Source of the DNA: CAYMWF01 sp964394085 [NCBI: uncultured Gemmatimonadota bacterium]
GTDB lineage: Bacteria > GCA-2686955 > CAYMWF01
DNA: 39,354 bases
Assembly (NCBI GenBank): GCA_964394085.1
Contig: CAYMWF010000046.1
Location: 1-39,354 of the forward strand
Direction: 5' to 3'
Shown here: positions 25,074-33,674 of the stretch, piece after piece
How positions within the stretch are numbered: the stretch's first letter is position 1
Layout: each line of letters starts with the position of its first letter
Translations under genes and position numbers: made by a program
Notes under the pieces: model-generated
The model's database searches: none
What the model was told of the DNA's origin: nothing
The model's input: the letters and a program-made list of their open reading frames with translations, nothing else

Positions 25074-27344
25074 ATGTTTTCCAGGCCTGATGTTTATCGG
25101 TTCGGATTCCTGCTCGTGATAATGGGCATAATGCTCATACCTGTGGTTGGTAATTCTGTCGCCGCGGCACGGGATAATGAATCCGCCTCGGAGGAATTCA
25201 GGAATATTTTCGAAAGTACCGGTGAGGATGACTTGTTCGAATTCGGTCCGGTGAAATCGCTTTTCCCTGAGCTTGAGGATGGGAACGCCGGGCTGGAAGA
25301 ATTCGAAGAAGCCGCCAGAAACAGCAGGCGGAAAGCAAGAGATGCCGCCAAGAAACGGATGGAAGACAGAAGGAAGGATACTTCTGACCAGGAAGAAGAA
25401 CCCGGGCAGTCCGATCTTTCAGAACCTCCCTTGGATGTAAAAGGCTCCGAAGATGGTACCCTGAGCTGGGATCAGGCCGATCTACTGGTTGTTCTCAAGG
25501 GGATCAGTGAAATTACGGGAATGAATTTCATTATAAGCCCTCAGGTCAGGACGAGCAATATCACGATCCTGACCGCAAAAGAAATTCTGAATAAAGATCT
25601 TCCCGAGATCCTCCAATCGATCCTGGAAGTAAACGGCCTTGCTTCGATCAAATCCGGCGACTACTACAAGATCGTTCCCCAGGCGGAGTCGATCAATTAC
25701 AACATGGAAACCGGATTCGGGGGAGAGCTGGCGACAATCCCCGAAGATGACCGGATGATCACCCAGGTTCTTCCGATTACAAACCTTTCGGTAACAGACG
25801 TGTCGAGCATAGTCACCCCGCTTTTGTCAAAATCGGGTAAGCTGCTCACTCACGAGGGCACCAATACCCTGATTATCTGCTCCACTGCATCGAATATCAG
25901 GAGAATGCTGAAAATAATCGAGAAGCTCGATGTGCCCGGTTTCAGCTCAGATGAACAACTTTTCGTTTACTATGTCGAGAACGGCGAAGCCGCAAATATC
26001 GCAAATACTCTGAATACGCTCTTCAGCGAAGAGGATAACCAGCTCTTTGCAGCCAGGCGGCGGGCGGCCCTGTCACGTCGCAAACGGGAAGCAGAAGAGA
26101 GTCCCGCAGCAATCCAGTCAGCCTTCAGTGATTTTACGAGCAGTCTTGTCGTAGCCGACGAATCGATTAACGCCATCATTATTAAAGCGACCCCGTCTCA
26201 ATACGATGTGTTGAAACGGACGATTACAAAACTGGATATCCCGCCTAAACAGGTTTTGATCGAAGTACTGATCGCCGAAGTCACCCTGGACGATCAAACC
26301 GAATTCGGTATTGAATGGGAACTCGGAACAACAAATAGAGTCGATATCGGAGGCAGACAGCATTCTCTGGATCAATCTGCTTCAAACAACCTCGGATTCG
26401 GAGTGGCCGGGGCGGACTCGGTGGTTTCGATGCTGGGCGGATTGAATTTTCTTATTTCTGAATCTAACCGGTTCAAAGCATTTCTGAATGCAAAAGCATC
26501 GGAATCGCTGCTCAATGTGCTTGCAAGTCCGCACATCGTAGCAACCGATAACGAAGAGGCTTCCATCTCGATTACGGACGAAGTACCGGTAGAACAAAGG
26601 GACATCTCGGAATCGGGCAATATCTTCGTTTCGTATGCCTACCGCGACGCCGGCATCAAACTTTCCGTCACTCCTCACATCAATGAAAAGGGGATGATCG
26701 CCCTGGAACTGGAACAGGAAGTCTCTGAAATTTCGAGTCCGCCTTCCACCTCCTCTCAACCGACATTCCGACGACGCGAAGCTAAAACCACTGTCAGGAT
26801 CTTCGATAATCAGACATTGGTAATCGGCGGTCTTTTCGAAGAAACCACGACATCGGGTCGTACAGGGATACCTATCCTTTCGGAAATTCCGATTATCGGT
26901 TTCCTTTTCAGCTCGAATAGTGAACTCACGAGGAAAACCGAGCTGGTAATCATGCTCACTCCTCACCTGATCGATACGTACGAGAAGGGGAACCTGATTA
27001 CCGAAAAGGTAAAAGAGAAAATGGAATCATCCTTTGATTCAGATAGAGCGGATATGCTCGGGCTCGGGGATTTTGAAATGGATGAAGTGATTGTGGAAGA
27101 AGGTGTGATCTCTTTTGCAGCGGAAGAGGATGTCTCCGAAAATAGCGATGCCGCGAGCGCTTCGACGGTGGAAGAAGAAGGCTCCGACAATCTCAATACC
27201 GAGGATGATTCGACGGTGGAAGAAGAAGGCTCCGAGAATCCAGATATCAGGAGCGATTCGGAGGGGCAGGAGGGGGAATTACCGGTACCCGCTCCCGACG
27301 AGACAGTCATTGAAAATATCCCCACAGGTGTACAGGCGGAATAA
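25074..27344 (+). CDS. gspD: Type II secretion secretin GspD
   Basis: The outer-membrane secretin channel, 756 residues from ATG 25074. That start has GGAGG at 25062-25066; an ATG at 25050 would spoil the signal peptide (MFSRPDVYRFGFLLVIMGIM). Parts in order: signal peptide to about residue 33; a charged linker to about 128; N0 at about 130-200; an N1-type domain at about 230-285; a further N domain at about 300-392 with a basic insert (RRRAALSRRKR); and the secretin core from about 394 to 632, ending near TELVIMLTPHLID. A tail of over 100 residues, very rich in Glu, Asp and Ser, follows and includes two STVEEEGS repeats. It is the last gene of the operon. Confidence 0.95.
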   Translation: MFSRPDVYRFGFLLVIMGIMLIPVVGNSVAAARDNESASEEFRNIFESTGEDDLFEFGPVKSLFPELEDGNAGLEEFEEAARNSRRKARDAAKKRMEDRRKDTSDQEEEPGQSDLSEPPLDVKGSEDGTLSWDQADLLVVLKGISEITGMNFIISPQVRTSNITILTAKEILNKDLPEILQSILEVNGLASIKSGDYYKIVPQAESINYNMETGFGGELATIPEDDRMITQVLPITNLSVTDVSSIVTPLLSKSGKLLTHEGTNTLIICSTASNIRRMLKIIEKLDVPGFSSDEQLFVYYVENGEAANIANTLNTLFSEEDNQLFAARRRAALSRRKREAEESPAAIQSAFSDFTSSLVVADESINAIIIKATPSQYDVLKRTITKLDIPPKQVLIEVLIAEVTLDDQTEFGIEWELGTTNRVDIGGRQHSLDQSASNNLGFGVAGADSVVSMLGGLNFLISESNRFKAFLNAKASESLLNVLASPHIVATDNEEASISITDEVPVEQRDISESGNIFVSYAYRDAGIKLSVTPHINEKGMIALELEQEVSEISSPPSTSSQPTFRRREAKTTVRIFDNQTLVIGGLFEETTTSGRTGIPILSEIPIIGFLFSSNSELTRKTELVIMLTPHLIDTYEKGNLITEKVKEKMESSFDSDRADMLGLGDFEMDEVIVEEGVISFAAEEDVSENSDAASASTVEEEGSDNLNTEDDSTVEEEGSENPDIRSDSEGQEGELPVPAPDETVIENIPTGVQAE
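27161..27235 (+). repeat. Direct repeat inside the gspD acidic tail
   Basis: Two identical 27-base copies lie at 27161-27187 and 27209-27235, starting with TTCGACGGTGGAAGAAGAAG. They are offset by 48 bases, that is 16 codons, in frame. They encode STVEEEGS at residues 697-704 and 713-720. The identity at DNA level suggests a recent tandem duplication. Confidence 0.9.
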
Positions 27345-27361
27345 ACTTCGAGCGCTACAGG

Positions 27362-29575
27362 TTAAAACATCGATGCCGGATCTATTACAATCTGGGTTCT
27401 GACGATACCTGGTTCCGGCTTCCAATCCTCCTCCTTGAGTCTTTCGAGGGTTTTCCAGATATCCGTCGTTTTGATCAGCAGGTGCCAGATATATTCACGC
27501 TTGATTCGCTGAACGGGAAAGGGCGCCGGACCGAGAATTATCCTGCTTCGATCGCCCGCTGCCGGAGCAAGATGCTTTACGACCCGGGACGCCGCGCTTC
27601 TCACCGTTTCACTATCTACCGAAAAAAGTTTGATATGAACCATTCTTGTGAACGGGGGATACCGGGCAGCCTTCCGCACTTTCTTTTCGCGCTCATAGAA
27701 TGAAGAGTACGAATGCCTTGAAGCGGCGCGCACGCTGTAATGTGAAGGCTGATAAGTCTGAATAACCACCCTGCCCTCCATATCCCCCCTGCCTGCTCTG
27801 CCCGCGGCCTGGGTAAGAAGTTGAAATACACGCTCCCCCGCCCTGAAATCTGGTACATGCAGGCCGATATCTGCGGATACGACTCCGACCAGGGTCACAC
27901 CTGGAAAATCATGTCCTTTTGCCACCATCTGCGTACCCACGAGTACATCAGCCTCTCTTGCCGCGAAACGCGCCAGGATTCTTCGATGAGCACCACGCTT
28001 TCTCGTCGTATCCAAATCCATTCTCAGAACCCGGATATCAGGAAAAAACTGCTTGAGCTCCTTCTCTATCCGTTCAGTGCCTTTCCCCTTGAGCTTGAAT
28101 GTCTCTCCATCGCAGGAGGGGCAGAGTCCCGGTATTTCGCGCACCGCACCGCAGAAATGACATCGCAGTGAATTAGAAGACCGGTGAATAGTCATAGCCA
28201 CGCTGCAATGGCTGCAGGAAACGGCTTCACCGCATTTGACGCATTTCATCGTGGAAAAGAAACCTCTCCTGTTGAGGAGCAGGATCACCTGCTCTCCCCT
28301 GGATACGGTTTCTTCAATCAGCTGTGCGAGCCTGCCGGAAAGGGTTGAACGGTTGCCTGAACGGAGTTCGAGTTTCATGTCCAGAATTTCGACTGCCGGC
28401 AATTTCCGGTCGTCTATCCTCTCGGGCAGTTCCAGGAGGGAATATTTTCCAGTTTCGGCGTTGTAGTAGGACTCGAGGGAGGGAGTCGCTGAACTCAGTA
28501 GAACCGGGACTGAAGCGAGTTTGCCGCGGACAAGAGCGAGATCCCTGGCACTGTATGCAGGCGATTCGGCCTGCTTATAAGACTGGTCCTGCTCCTCGTC
28601 CACCACTATCAGCCCGAGATTCGGAAGGGGGGTGAAGATTGCCGAACGCGCTCCAACTATAACCCGGATCTCCCCTTCGCTGGCCCTGGTCCAGGCCTCA
28701 CGCCTGGCACCGATTGAAAGCCCGGAGTGGAGAACTGCAACGTTCTCCGGGAAACGCTCGGCGAACCGTCCGGACAGCTGGGGAGTAAGGGCGATTTCCG
28801 GAACCAGGATGAGAGCAGACTTGCCTGCATCGATGGTTTTCTCGGTAAGCTCGATATAGACATGGGTCTTTCCGCTGCCCGTCACACCATGCAGAAGAAA
28901 AGGGTGGAATCGCCCCTCTTTAAGACTGACGGCGACTTTTTCAATCACACGCGCCTGAGCCGGTGTACTCTTCAGGATAGTAACATCACTGGGAAAACCC
29001 TCCGGTTTATAGGCGGTGGATTTGGATTTACGTGAACGGGTTATTTGGGGCGGCGAAGTCGAAGACAGTTTGACAATGCCTTTAAACTCCAGACCGCGCA
29101 GTACCCTTGCAACATCGAATTCCGGAAAACCCCGTTTGACTTCGATTACCCGAACTCTGCCCCGCCCCTTGAGAAACTCGATGAGTTGTTTCTGCCGAAT
29201 TCCCCGCAGTGGTTCTTCGGGCAGAGCAACCAGTTCAACCGTCGGATTTCGTCTTTTTACCGAACCTGACGGCAGGAGAAGCCGAATCGCCTCGCTTTCA
29301 GAGCACAGATAGTAACGGCTTATCCAGGAAACGAGCTCCTGACCGTGGGGGTCGAAAGCCGGAGTTTCTTCGAGAACATCGGAAATATCCTGCAATTTCG
29401 ATGACGGGAAATTTATGCGTTTCGGGAAACCGATAACGATTCCGATGAGGGACTGGCCGCGGAAGGGGGCAACGACCCGTGCGCCGGGTGAAGGTTTAAC
29501 AGCGATAGTATCTGGAATGCGATAGGTGAACCGCCTGGCCGGGAGCCCTGGAAATACTAGGTCCACAAGCCTCAT
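27362..29575 (-). CDS. priA: Primosomal protein N' (replication restart helicase PriA)
   Basis: A superfamily-2 DNA helicase that reloads the replisome at stalled forks; 737 residues, normal length. The N-terminal 3'-binding domain is visible (FPGLPARRFTYRIPD, VVAPFRGQSLIGIVIG). Walker A GVTGSGKT is at 230-237 and the DEEQ-type Walker B (VVDEEQDQSYKQ) at 326-329. Eight zinc-binding cysteines are in pairs at 445/448, 454/457, 472/475 and 485/488. Helicase motif VI appears as LLTQAAGRAGRG. It follows the LolA-like gene by eight bases and converges with gspD across a 17-base gap. Confidence 0.97.
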   Translation of the reverse strand: MRLVDLVFPGLPARRFTYRIPDTIAVKPSPGARVVAPFRGQSLIGIVIGFPKRINFPSSKLQDISDVLEETPAFDPHGQELVSWISRYYLCSESEAIRLLLPSGSVKRRNPTVELVALPEEPLRGIRQKQLIEFLKGRGRVRVIEVKRGFPEFDVARVLRGLEFKGIVKLSSTSPPQITRSRKSKSTAYKPEGFPSDVTILKSTPAQARVIEKVAVSLKEGRFHPFLLHGVTGSGKTHVYIELTEKTIDAGKSALILVPEIALTPQLSGRFAERFPENVAVLHSGLSIGARREAWTRASEGEIRVIVGARSAIFTPLPNLGLIVVDEEQDQSYKQAESPAYSARDLALVRGKLASVPVLLSSATPSLESYYNAETGKYSLLELPERIDDRKLPAVEILDMKLELRSGNRSTLSGRLAQLIEETVSRGEQVILLLNRRGFFSTMKCVKCGEAVSCSHCSVAMTIHRSSNSLRCHFCGAVREIPGLCPSCDGETFKLKGKGTERIEKELKQFFPDIRVLRMDLDTTRKRGAHRRILARFAAREADVLVGTQMVAKGHDFPGVTLVGVVSADIGLHVPDFRAGERVFQLLTQAAGRAGRGDMEGRVVIQTYQPSHYSVRAASRHSYSSFYEREKKVRKAARYPPFTRMVHIKLFSVDSETVRSAASRVVKHLAPAAGDRSRIILGPAPFPVQRIKREYIWHLLIKTTDIWKTLERLKEEDWKPEPGIVRTQIVIDPASMF

Positions 29576-29583
29576 AAGACTGT

Positions 29584-30438
29584 CTACTTGAAAATACCCT
29601 CGGGGATGTTGGCGTTCAAACGATAATCATCGAATTCGAGAATTACTTTGCCGATGAAAGGAACCATATCGGCTGAATAGAGAACCAGCTCCCTGGCTGA
29701 CGGTAGGACATACCCGCCTTCGACCTTGTATTTGAAGTGCTGAGTATGCACGGGTAAATCATTGAGGATGTATTCGAAAGATACCGGGAGTATCCGGCCT
29801 TCGACTTCCGACCACTTCGTGTTCAGGTTCGTAATCGTTTGCTTTTCTGAATCTTCAATGTCGACGCTTCGGGAAATATTTCTGACTACAACTCCGTTTT
29901 CGCGATCAATCCAGAAAATCGACTCCAGCGTTACAATTCGCGTTCCGTCCGGTTGAGTTGATACCATAATCCCGCTTTTTCCAGGTGCGGGAACGAGAGC
30001 GATCTTCCAGCATTTGATACCATTTAGAGTTTCGTGTGTCAGTGTTGCGACCGACTCCTTCTTCAGAAGCTCTATCTGCTCGGATTGGCTTTGAGGAGTG
30101 AAACTGAATGCCATGTAGAAGGGCATCAGAAGGTTGTACACTTTAGTGACATGTTCTTTCTGGGAAGGTATGGAGTTGCAATGGATCCGCCAAGATGCCG
30201 GGTTTTTATAATACGATTTGAAAGCGGGAATTCCCTGTCCTTCCTTGAGATTTTGAAGCAGGTCGTGAACAGCGGTACCAGAAATTTCCACATTGGCGAT
30301 ATAGCTGATCAGACCTTCATTTTCCAGAATGGAAAATATCGATCTTGACTCACCAAGGGTAGAGAAAGGGTCTGACCCGCCAGATGCGAGGGTTACGGTC
30401 ACAAGGATGAGTAAAATAACGAACGGAATATTCTTCAT
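29584..30438 (-). CDS. Exported protein resembling outer-membrane lipoprotein-sorting (LolA-like) proteins
   Basis: A 284-residue exported protein with signal peptide MKNIPFVILLILVTVTLASG. The mature part is all-beta with one helix region. 'CWKIALVPAPGKSGIMV' and 'IFWIDRENGVVVRNISRSVD' recall the half-barrel of LolA/LolB-type and related DUF proteins, but I cannot assign a specific family. ATG 30438 is preceded by GGAGGAG; the frame stays open nine codons further without support. It lies between the TPR lipoprotein and priA in one likely transcript. A role in lipid or lipoprotein handling is inference. Confidence 0.6.
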   Translation of the reverse strand: MKNIPFVILLILVTVTLASGGSDPFSTLGESRSIFSILENEGLISYIANVEISGTAVHDLLQNLKEGQGIPAFKSYYKNPASWRIHCNSIPSQKEHVTKVYNLLMPFYMAFSFTPQSQSEQIELLKKESVATLTHETLNGIKCWKIALVPAPGKSGIMVSTQPDGTRIVTLESIFWIDRENGVVVRNISRSVDIEDSEKQTITNLNTKWSEVEGRILPVSFEYILNDLPVHTQHFKYKVEGGYVLPSARELVLYSADMVPFIGKVILEFDDYRLNANIPEGIFK

Positions 30439-30448
30439 GACAGTCTCC

Positions 30449-30474
30449 TCCGGCGCCGCCTTCACGCGGCACCG
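30449..30474 (-). other. Hairpin just upstream of the LolA-like gene's ribosome-binding site
   Basis: An interrupted inverted repeat: CCGG and CCGC on one side pair with GCGG and CCGG on the other, around a TTCAC-type loop. It sits in the 77-base gap after the TPR lipoprotein gene and a few bases before the GGAGGAG. It has no T-run on the minus strand, so it is not an obvious terminator. It could stabilise the mRNA end or modulate translation. Confidence 0.4.
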
Positions 30475-30515
30475 GATTCAGATTCCGATTAGATTATGCA
30501 ATCATACGGGGGATC

Positions 30516-31757
30516 TTATTCGCCTTCACCACCGGTTTCACTTAGCCTGGCGGCTTCTTCGAAGTAGAAATTGGCCATCGTTTTCTCGCCGATCTTGAAA
30601 TAAGCACGGGCGAGGAGTGTGTAGACATCCTTGTCGTCAGGATAGTAGACAGCGAGATCTTCCAGGTATTTGATAGCCTTGTGAAATTTTTTCTTCTCCA
30701 TGTAGGCAAGACCGAGAAGACGAAGACCTTCCTCGGTACCCTCGCCGAAAGCGACGCCTGAATTCTCAAGAACCTTCACGACCGAGTTGTATTTTTCAAG
30801 CTCGTATAATATCGAAGCATACGCAATGAGGATATCGGGATTATCCGGATTCATCTGCATCGCCTCTTCAATAGTGGCGAGCGCTTCCTCGACAACACCC
30901 AGTTCTTTACAAGCAAACACGTAGTTGACGATTATGTCTGCGTTGCCTGGGAAAATCATGATACCGGTAAGGCAGAGTTCCTTGGCTTTTTCCCATTCTT
31001 GAGCCACGATTTCAAGCGCTGAAGCATTAACGAGATGTTCAGCTGCTTCCGGTTCCAGCAGCATGAGAGATGCGTAATATTCACGGGCTTTGTCGTAATC
31101 TTCCAGCTTCATATAGGAATCTGCCGTCAGTTCCAGAGCGCGCTTGTTGTCCGGGGATACTTCCAGTATCCGTTCAAAATATGCGATACCTTCCGGGAAC
31201 TCGCTGCGGTTATAGTGATAGACTCCCAGGTTGTCGAGAGCGGGTTCATTCACCGGATCTATGTCGATTGCCCTTTTACTGCAGAGATAGGCATTTTCGG
31301 AGTCTTCCATCATGGTGTAAACGTTCGAAAGTGCGTTGTAGTTGTCTACACGACGCGGATCAAGATGCATGGCATCAAGCAGGTTTGTGAGTGCTTTATC
31401 CAAACGTTTGCCGTTCAGGTAGTTTACACCGTCATTGTAGAGCTTGATCCATTTTACCTCTATTTCTTTCTCGACTTCCACGATAAGGGATGTGTCGAGT
31501 TTGGCGGCACGCATGAATGATGCGAATGCTTCATCATACTGCTTTGTTCGAGCATAACAGGCGCCGAGGTAATAGTAAGCGTCTCCATCGAGAGGGTTGA
31601 GTTCCAGTGATTTGTGTATTTTTGTGATGGCTAGGTCGTATCGTTCATACTGATAGTCGATCTTGGCTCCCCGAAGAATCGGGTTCATCGACCCTGCGCA
31701 TCCGGCAATCAGCAGAACTGCAATAATAAAACCTGCGAGACCGGCGATCCGCTTCAT
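30516..31757 (-). CDS. TPR-repeat lipoprotein
   Basis: A 413-residue lipoprotein. The signal ends in lipobox LIAGC with the lipidated cysteine at residue 20. The rest is an almost continuous array of about ten TPR-type helix pairs with the usual 34-residue rhythm (for example 'LDGDAYYYLGACYARTKQYD', 'NPDILIAYASILYELEKYNS'). TPR arrays bind other proteins; in the envelope they often act as assembly scaffolds. The partner here is unknown. The start ATG has AAAGGA upstream, and a near-perfect promoter lies at 31832-31859. It heads the unit with the LolA-like gene and priA. Confidence 0.9.
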   Translation of the reverse strand: MKRIAGLAGFIIAVLLIAGCAGSMNPILRGAKIDYQYERYDLAITKIHKSLELNPLDGDAYYYLGACYARTKQYDEAFASFMRAAKLDTSLIVEVEKEIEVKWIKLYNDGVNYLNGKRLDKALTNLLDAMHLDPRRVDNYNALSNVYTMMEDSENAYLCSKRAIDIDPVNEPALDNLGVYHYNRSEFPEGIAYFERILEVSPDNKRALELTADSYMKLEDYDKAREYYASLMLLEPEAAEHLVNASALEIVAQEWEKAKELCLTGIMIFPGNADIIVNYVFACKELGVVEEALATIEEAMQMNPDNPDILIAYASILYELEKYNSVVKVLENSGVAFGEGTEEGLRLLGLAYMEKKKFHKAIKYLEDLAVYYPDDKDVYTLLARAYFKIGEKTMANFYFEEAARLSETGGEGE

Positions 31758-31831
31758 GTCTGTTCCTTTCTCGTGGCGTCTTCTCTAACCTTAAATGAGG
31801 TCGAAAGTTAGCAGCGTAAATGTGCGCAATG

Positions 31832-31859
31832 ATTATATGTTTTCGGCTGGCATTGTCAA
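31832..31859 (-). promoter_or_regulatory. Consensus sigma70-type promoter for the TPR lipoprotein operon
   Basis: On the minus strand the sequence reads TTGACA (31859-31854), a 16-base spacer, then TATAAT (31837-31832). Both hexamers are exact consensus. It lies 75 bases upstream of the ATG at 31757, inside the 139-base gap after the preceding lipoprotein gene. It is the best promoter match I saw in the window. Confidence 0.85.
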
Positions 31860-31896
31860 GTTAATTCTCCGACCGGACCAATACACGGAGACCGGT

Positions 31897-32583
31897 TTAC
31901 TCTTTATCATCGAGTCGGGGTTCGGAGGGTGCCGTTGAAGCGTGATATACTTCGATGCCTTTTTCGATATCCCAGACAGATAGAGATAGCTGACCCGTTT
32001 GAGGAAGGGTTTCTGTGCAGATGAGAAGTTCCACACCGAAAAAGACTGCCGCTTCCAGATTCTTCCAGCCGTTCCGGCATCCGGTTCCGGCGTATCCGAT
32101 CTTTTCCGTGAGAAGATCTCGAATCTTGCCATCGCTGAAATTGAAACCGGCCGCCATCACCGCTTTATCCATCGAATCGGCAAGGCGAACGGCCATCGCA
32201 CGCTCCGCGGCGTTTCTCCTGCCGGAGAACCTGAAAAGCACGGTGGCGCCTTCGCGTTCCGGCGCTGTTTCCAGGAAACGCCCGAGGAGCTCGTGAAGGC
32301 CGCCGAGGAAGAATTCATCGGGGATCCGTCCGGGTGCACCCGTGCAGATATCGAACCCTGTTGCCTCGTGCACGATCGGCGCTTCCTCCCGGGCCAGGGA
32401 TTTTTCCACGAGGAATATTTCATCTCCGGATCTGCATATATAACCGTCTTCCAGGGTGCTGTATGTGACGCGATCGCACTCTATGGCCCTGCCGTCCTTT
32501 AATACCAGATACCGCGATCCGCAGGAGGAAAGGAACAAGGGTAAAACCAGGCAAATAACAAGTAACCGCAAATGTCCAAGCAT
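31897..32583 (-). CDS. Predicted lipoprotein of unknown function
   Basis: A 228-residue lipoprotein with signal MLGHLRLLVICLVLPLFLSS and the lipidated cysteine at residue 21. The start is ATG 32583, which has GAGGAGGGG just upstream, directly after the mltG stop. After the lipobox, 'RYLVLKDGRAIECDRVTYST' looks like a short SH3-like strand pair, often seen in FCB-type envelope proteins. A later alpha/beta part has 'AVFFGVELLICTETL' and 'GQLSLSVWDIEKGIEVYHAS', which resembles proteins that build a small Rossmann-like TolB_N or CsgG-type fold. I cannot name the family. It is probably read with mltG. Confidence 0.72.
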   Translation of the reverse strand: MLGHLRLLVICLVLPLFLSSCGSRYLVLKDGRAIECDRVTYSTLEDGYICRSGDEIFLVEKSLAREEAPIVHEATGFDICTGAPGRIPDEFFLGGLHELLGRFLETAPEREGATVLFRFSGRRNAAERAMAVRLADSMDKAVMAAGFNFSDGKIRDLLTEKIGYAGTGCRNGWKNLEAAVFFGVELLICTETLPQTGQLSLSVWDIEKGIEVYHASTAPSEPRLDDKE

Positions 32584-32594
32584 TGTTCCCCTCC

Positions 32595-33629
32595 TCAAGA
32601 TTCACTTTTTAAGCGGGTTCTCTGGTAGAGCCTGTACTTCCTGACTGCTTTCTTGTGGTCTGCCCAGGTACTTGAGAAAATGTGCCCGCCGCCATCTCCC
32701 GATGCCACGAAATAAAGAACCTCCCTGTCCGGTGCGGGAAAAAGCGCCGCATGGAGCGATGCCAGGCCGGGACTGCAAATCGGGCCCGGAGGTAAGCCTT
32801 TTCGGGTGTATGTATTGTATGGCGAGTCGATCTTCAGGTCTCTGGTGGTGAGCTTGCTTCCCTTTTTACCCAGAGCATAGGCGACGGTAGGATCGGCTTC
32901 GAGTTTCCAACCGAGCCGGAGCCGGTTCCGATAAACCGCCGAGATGAGCGGACGCTCTTCGTCGAGAACGGCTTCTTCCTCGATTATCGAAGCGAGTATC
33001 ACTGCGCCGGTCATGCTCATGGCTGAACTATCCGCTTTTTTCCACATTTCCGGTGTGACTTTCGCGGTACGATTTTCGAGCATAATCCGGATCACCTTCA
33101 GCGGATCGAGAGGTTCGTGGAAGCGGTAAGTATCGGGAAACAGATATCCTTCGAGAGAACCTTCCTCTATGCCGGCGAGAAGCCTGAGGTCCGGCCCTGG
33201 AGTTTCGGCGAGATCGATAAATACCGCATGCTTCCCGGGCGCTTCTCCGAACAAAATATCAGCGGTTTCCTTTATCGTGAGACCTTCAGGAATCGTAAAG
33301 GATCGTTCCGGTCCCGGAACACCTTCCGAAAGTCTTGCAATGACATCGTTAAGCGAGACAGGTTCGGCGAAATCATAAACGCCTGCTTCGAGGTTGCAGT
33401 CTTCTCCGAGGATTCTCGTCCAGATAACGAATTCGATGCCGGAATCGATAATGCCGGCGGACTCGAGGATGGAGCCTATTTGCCTGGTGCCCGTTCCATA
33501 AGGAATCTCTACGGTGTTTTCAGCTGGCAGGCGCCGTGTTTTGAGCCTGTAGACAGCCACGGAGACGGTAACAGCGGCGGCGGCCACGGCTGCTGCTATT
33601 ATGATTAATAAGAGTGTTCTGATACGCAT
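32595..33629 (-). CDS. mltG: Endolytic murein transglycosylase MltG (YceG-like)
   Basis: An inner-membrane lytic transglycosylase that cuts nascent glycan strands and is thought to set their length. At 344 residues it has the normal size. One N-terminal membrane helix lies at about 5-26. A LysM-like part (IPYGTGTRQIGSILES, about 42-57) is followed by the catalytic domain with EGYLFPDTYRF, LASIIEEEA, NTYTRKGLPPGPI and YFVASGDGGGHIFS. Glu217 in ASIIEEE corresponds by motif to the catalytic glutamate of E. coli MltG. ruvX lies upstream on the same strand after a 45-base gap. Confidence 0.96.
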   Translation of the reverse strand: MRIRTLLLIIIAAAVAAAAVTVSVAVYRLKTRRLPAENTVEIPYGTGTRQIGSILESAGIIDSGIEFVIWTRILGEDCNLEAGVYDFAEPVSLNDVIARLSEGVPGPERSFTIPEGLTIKETADILFGEAPGKHAVFIDLAETPGPDLRLLAGIEEGSLEGYLFPDTYRFHEPLDPLKVIRIMLENRTAKVTPEMWKKADSSAMSMTGAVILASIIEEEAVLDEERPLISAVYRNRLRLGWKLEADPTVAYALGKKGSKLTTRDLKIDSPYNTYTRKGLPPGPICSPGLASLHAALFPAPDREVLYFVASGDGGGHIFSSTWADHKKAVRKYRLYQRTRLKSES

Positions 33630-33674
33630 GGTGTTGTTTTATGAAGGCTCCCCGCTCGAGATTTCGGCATGAGT

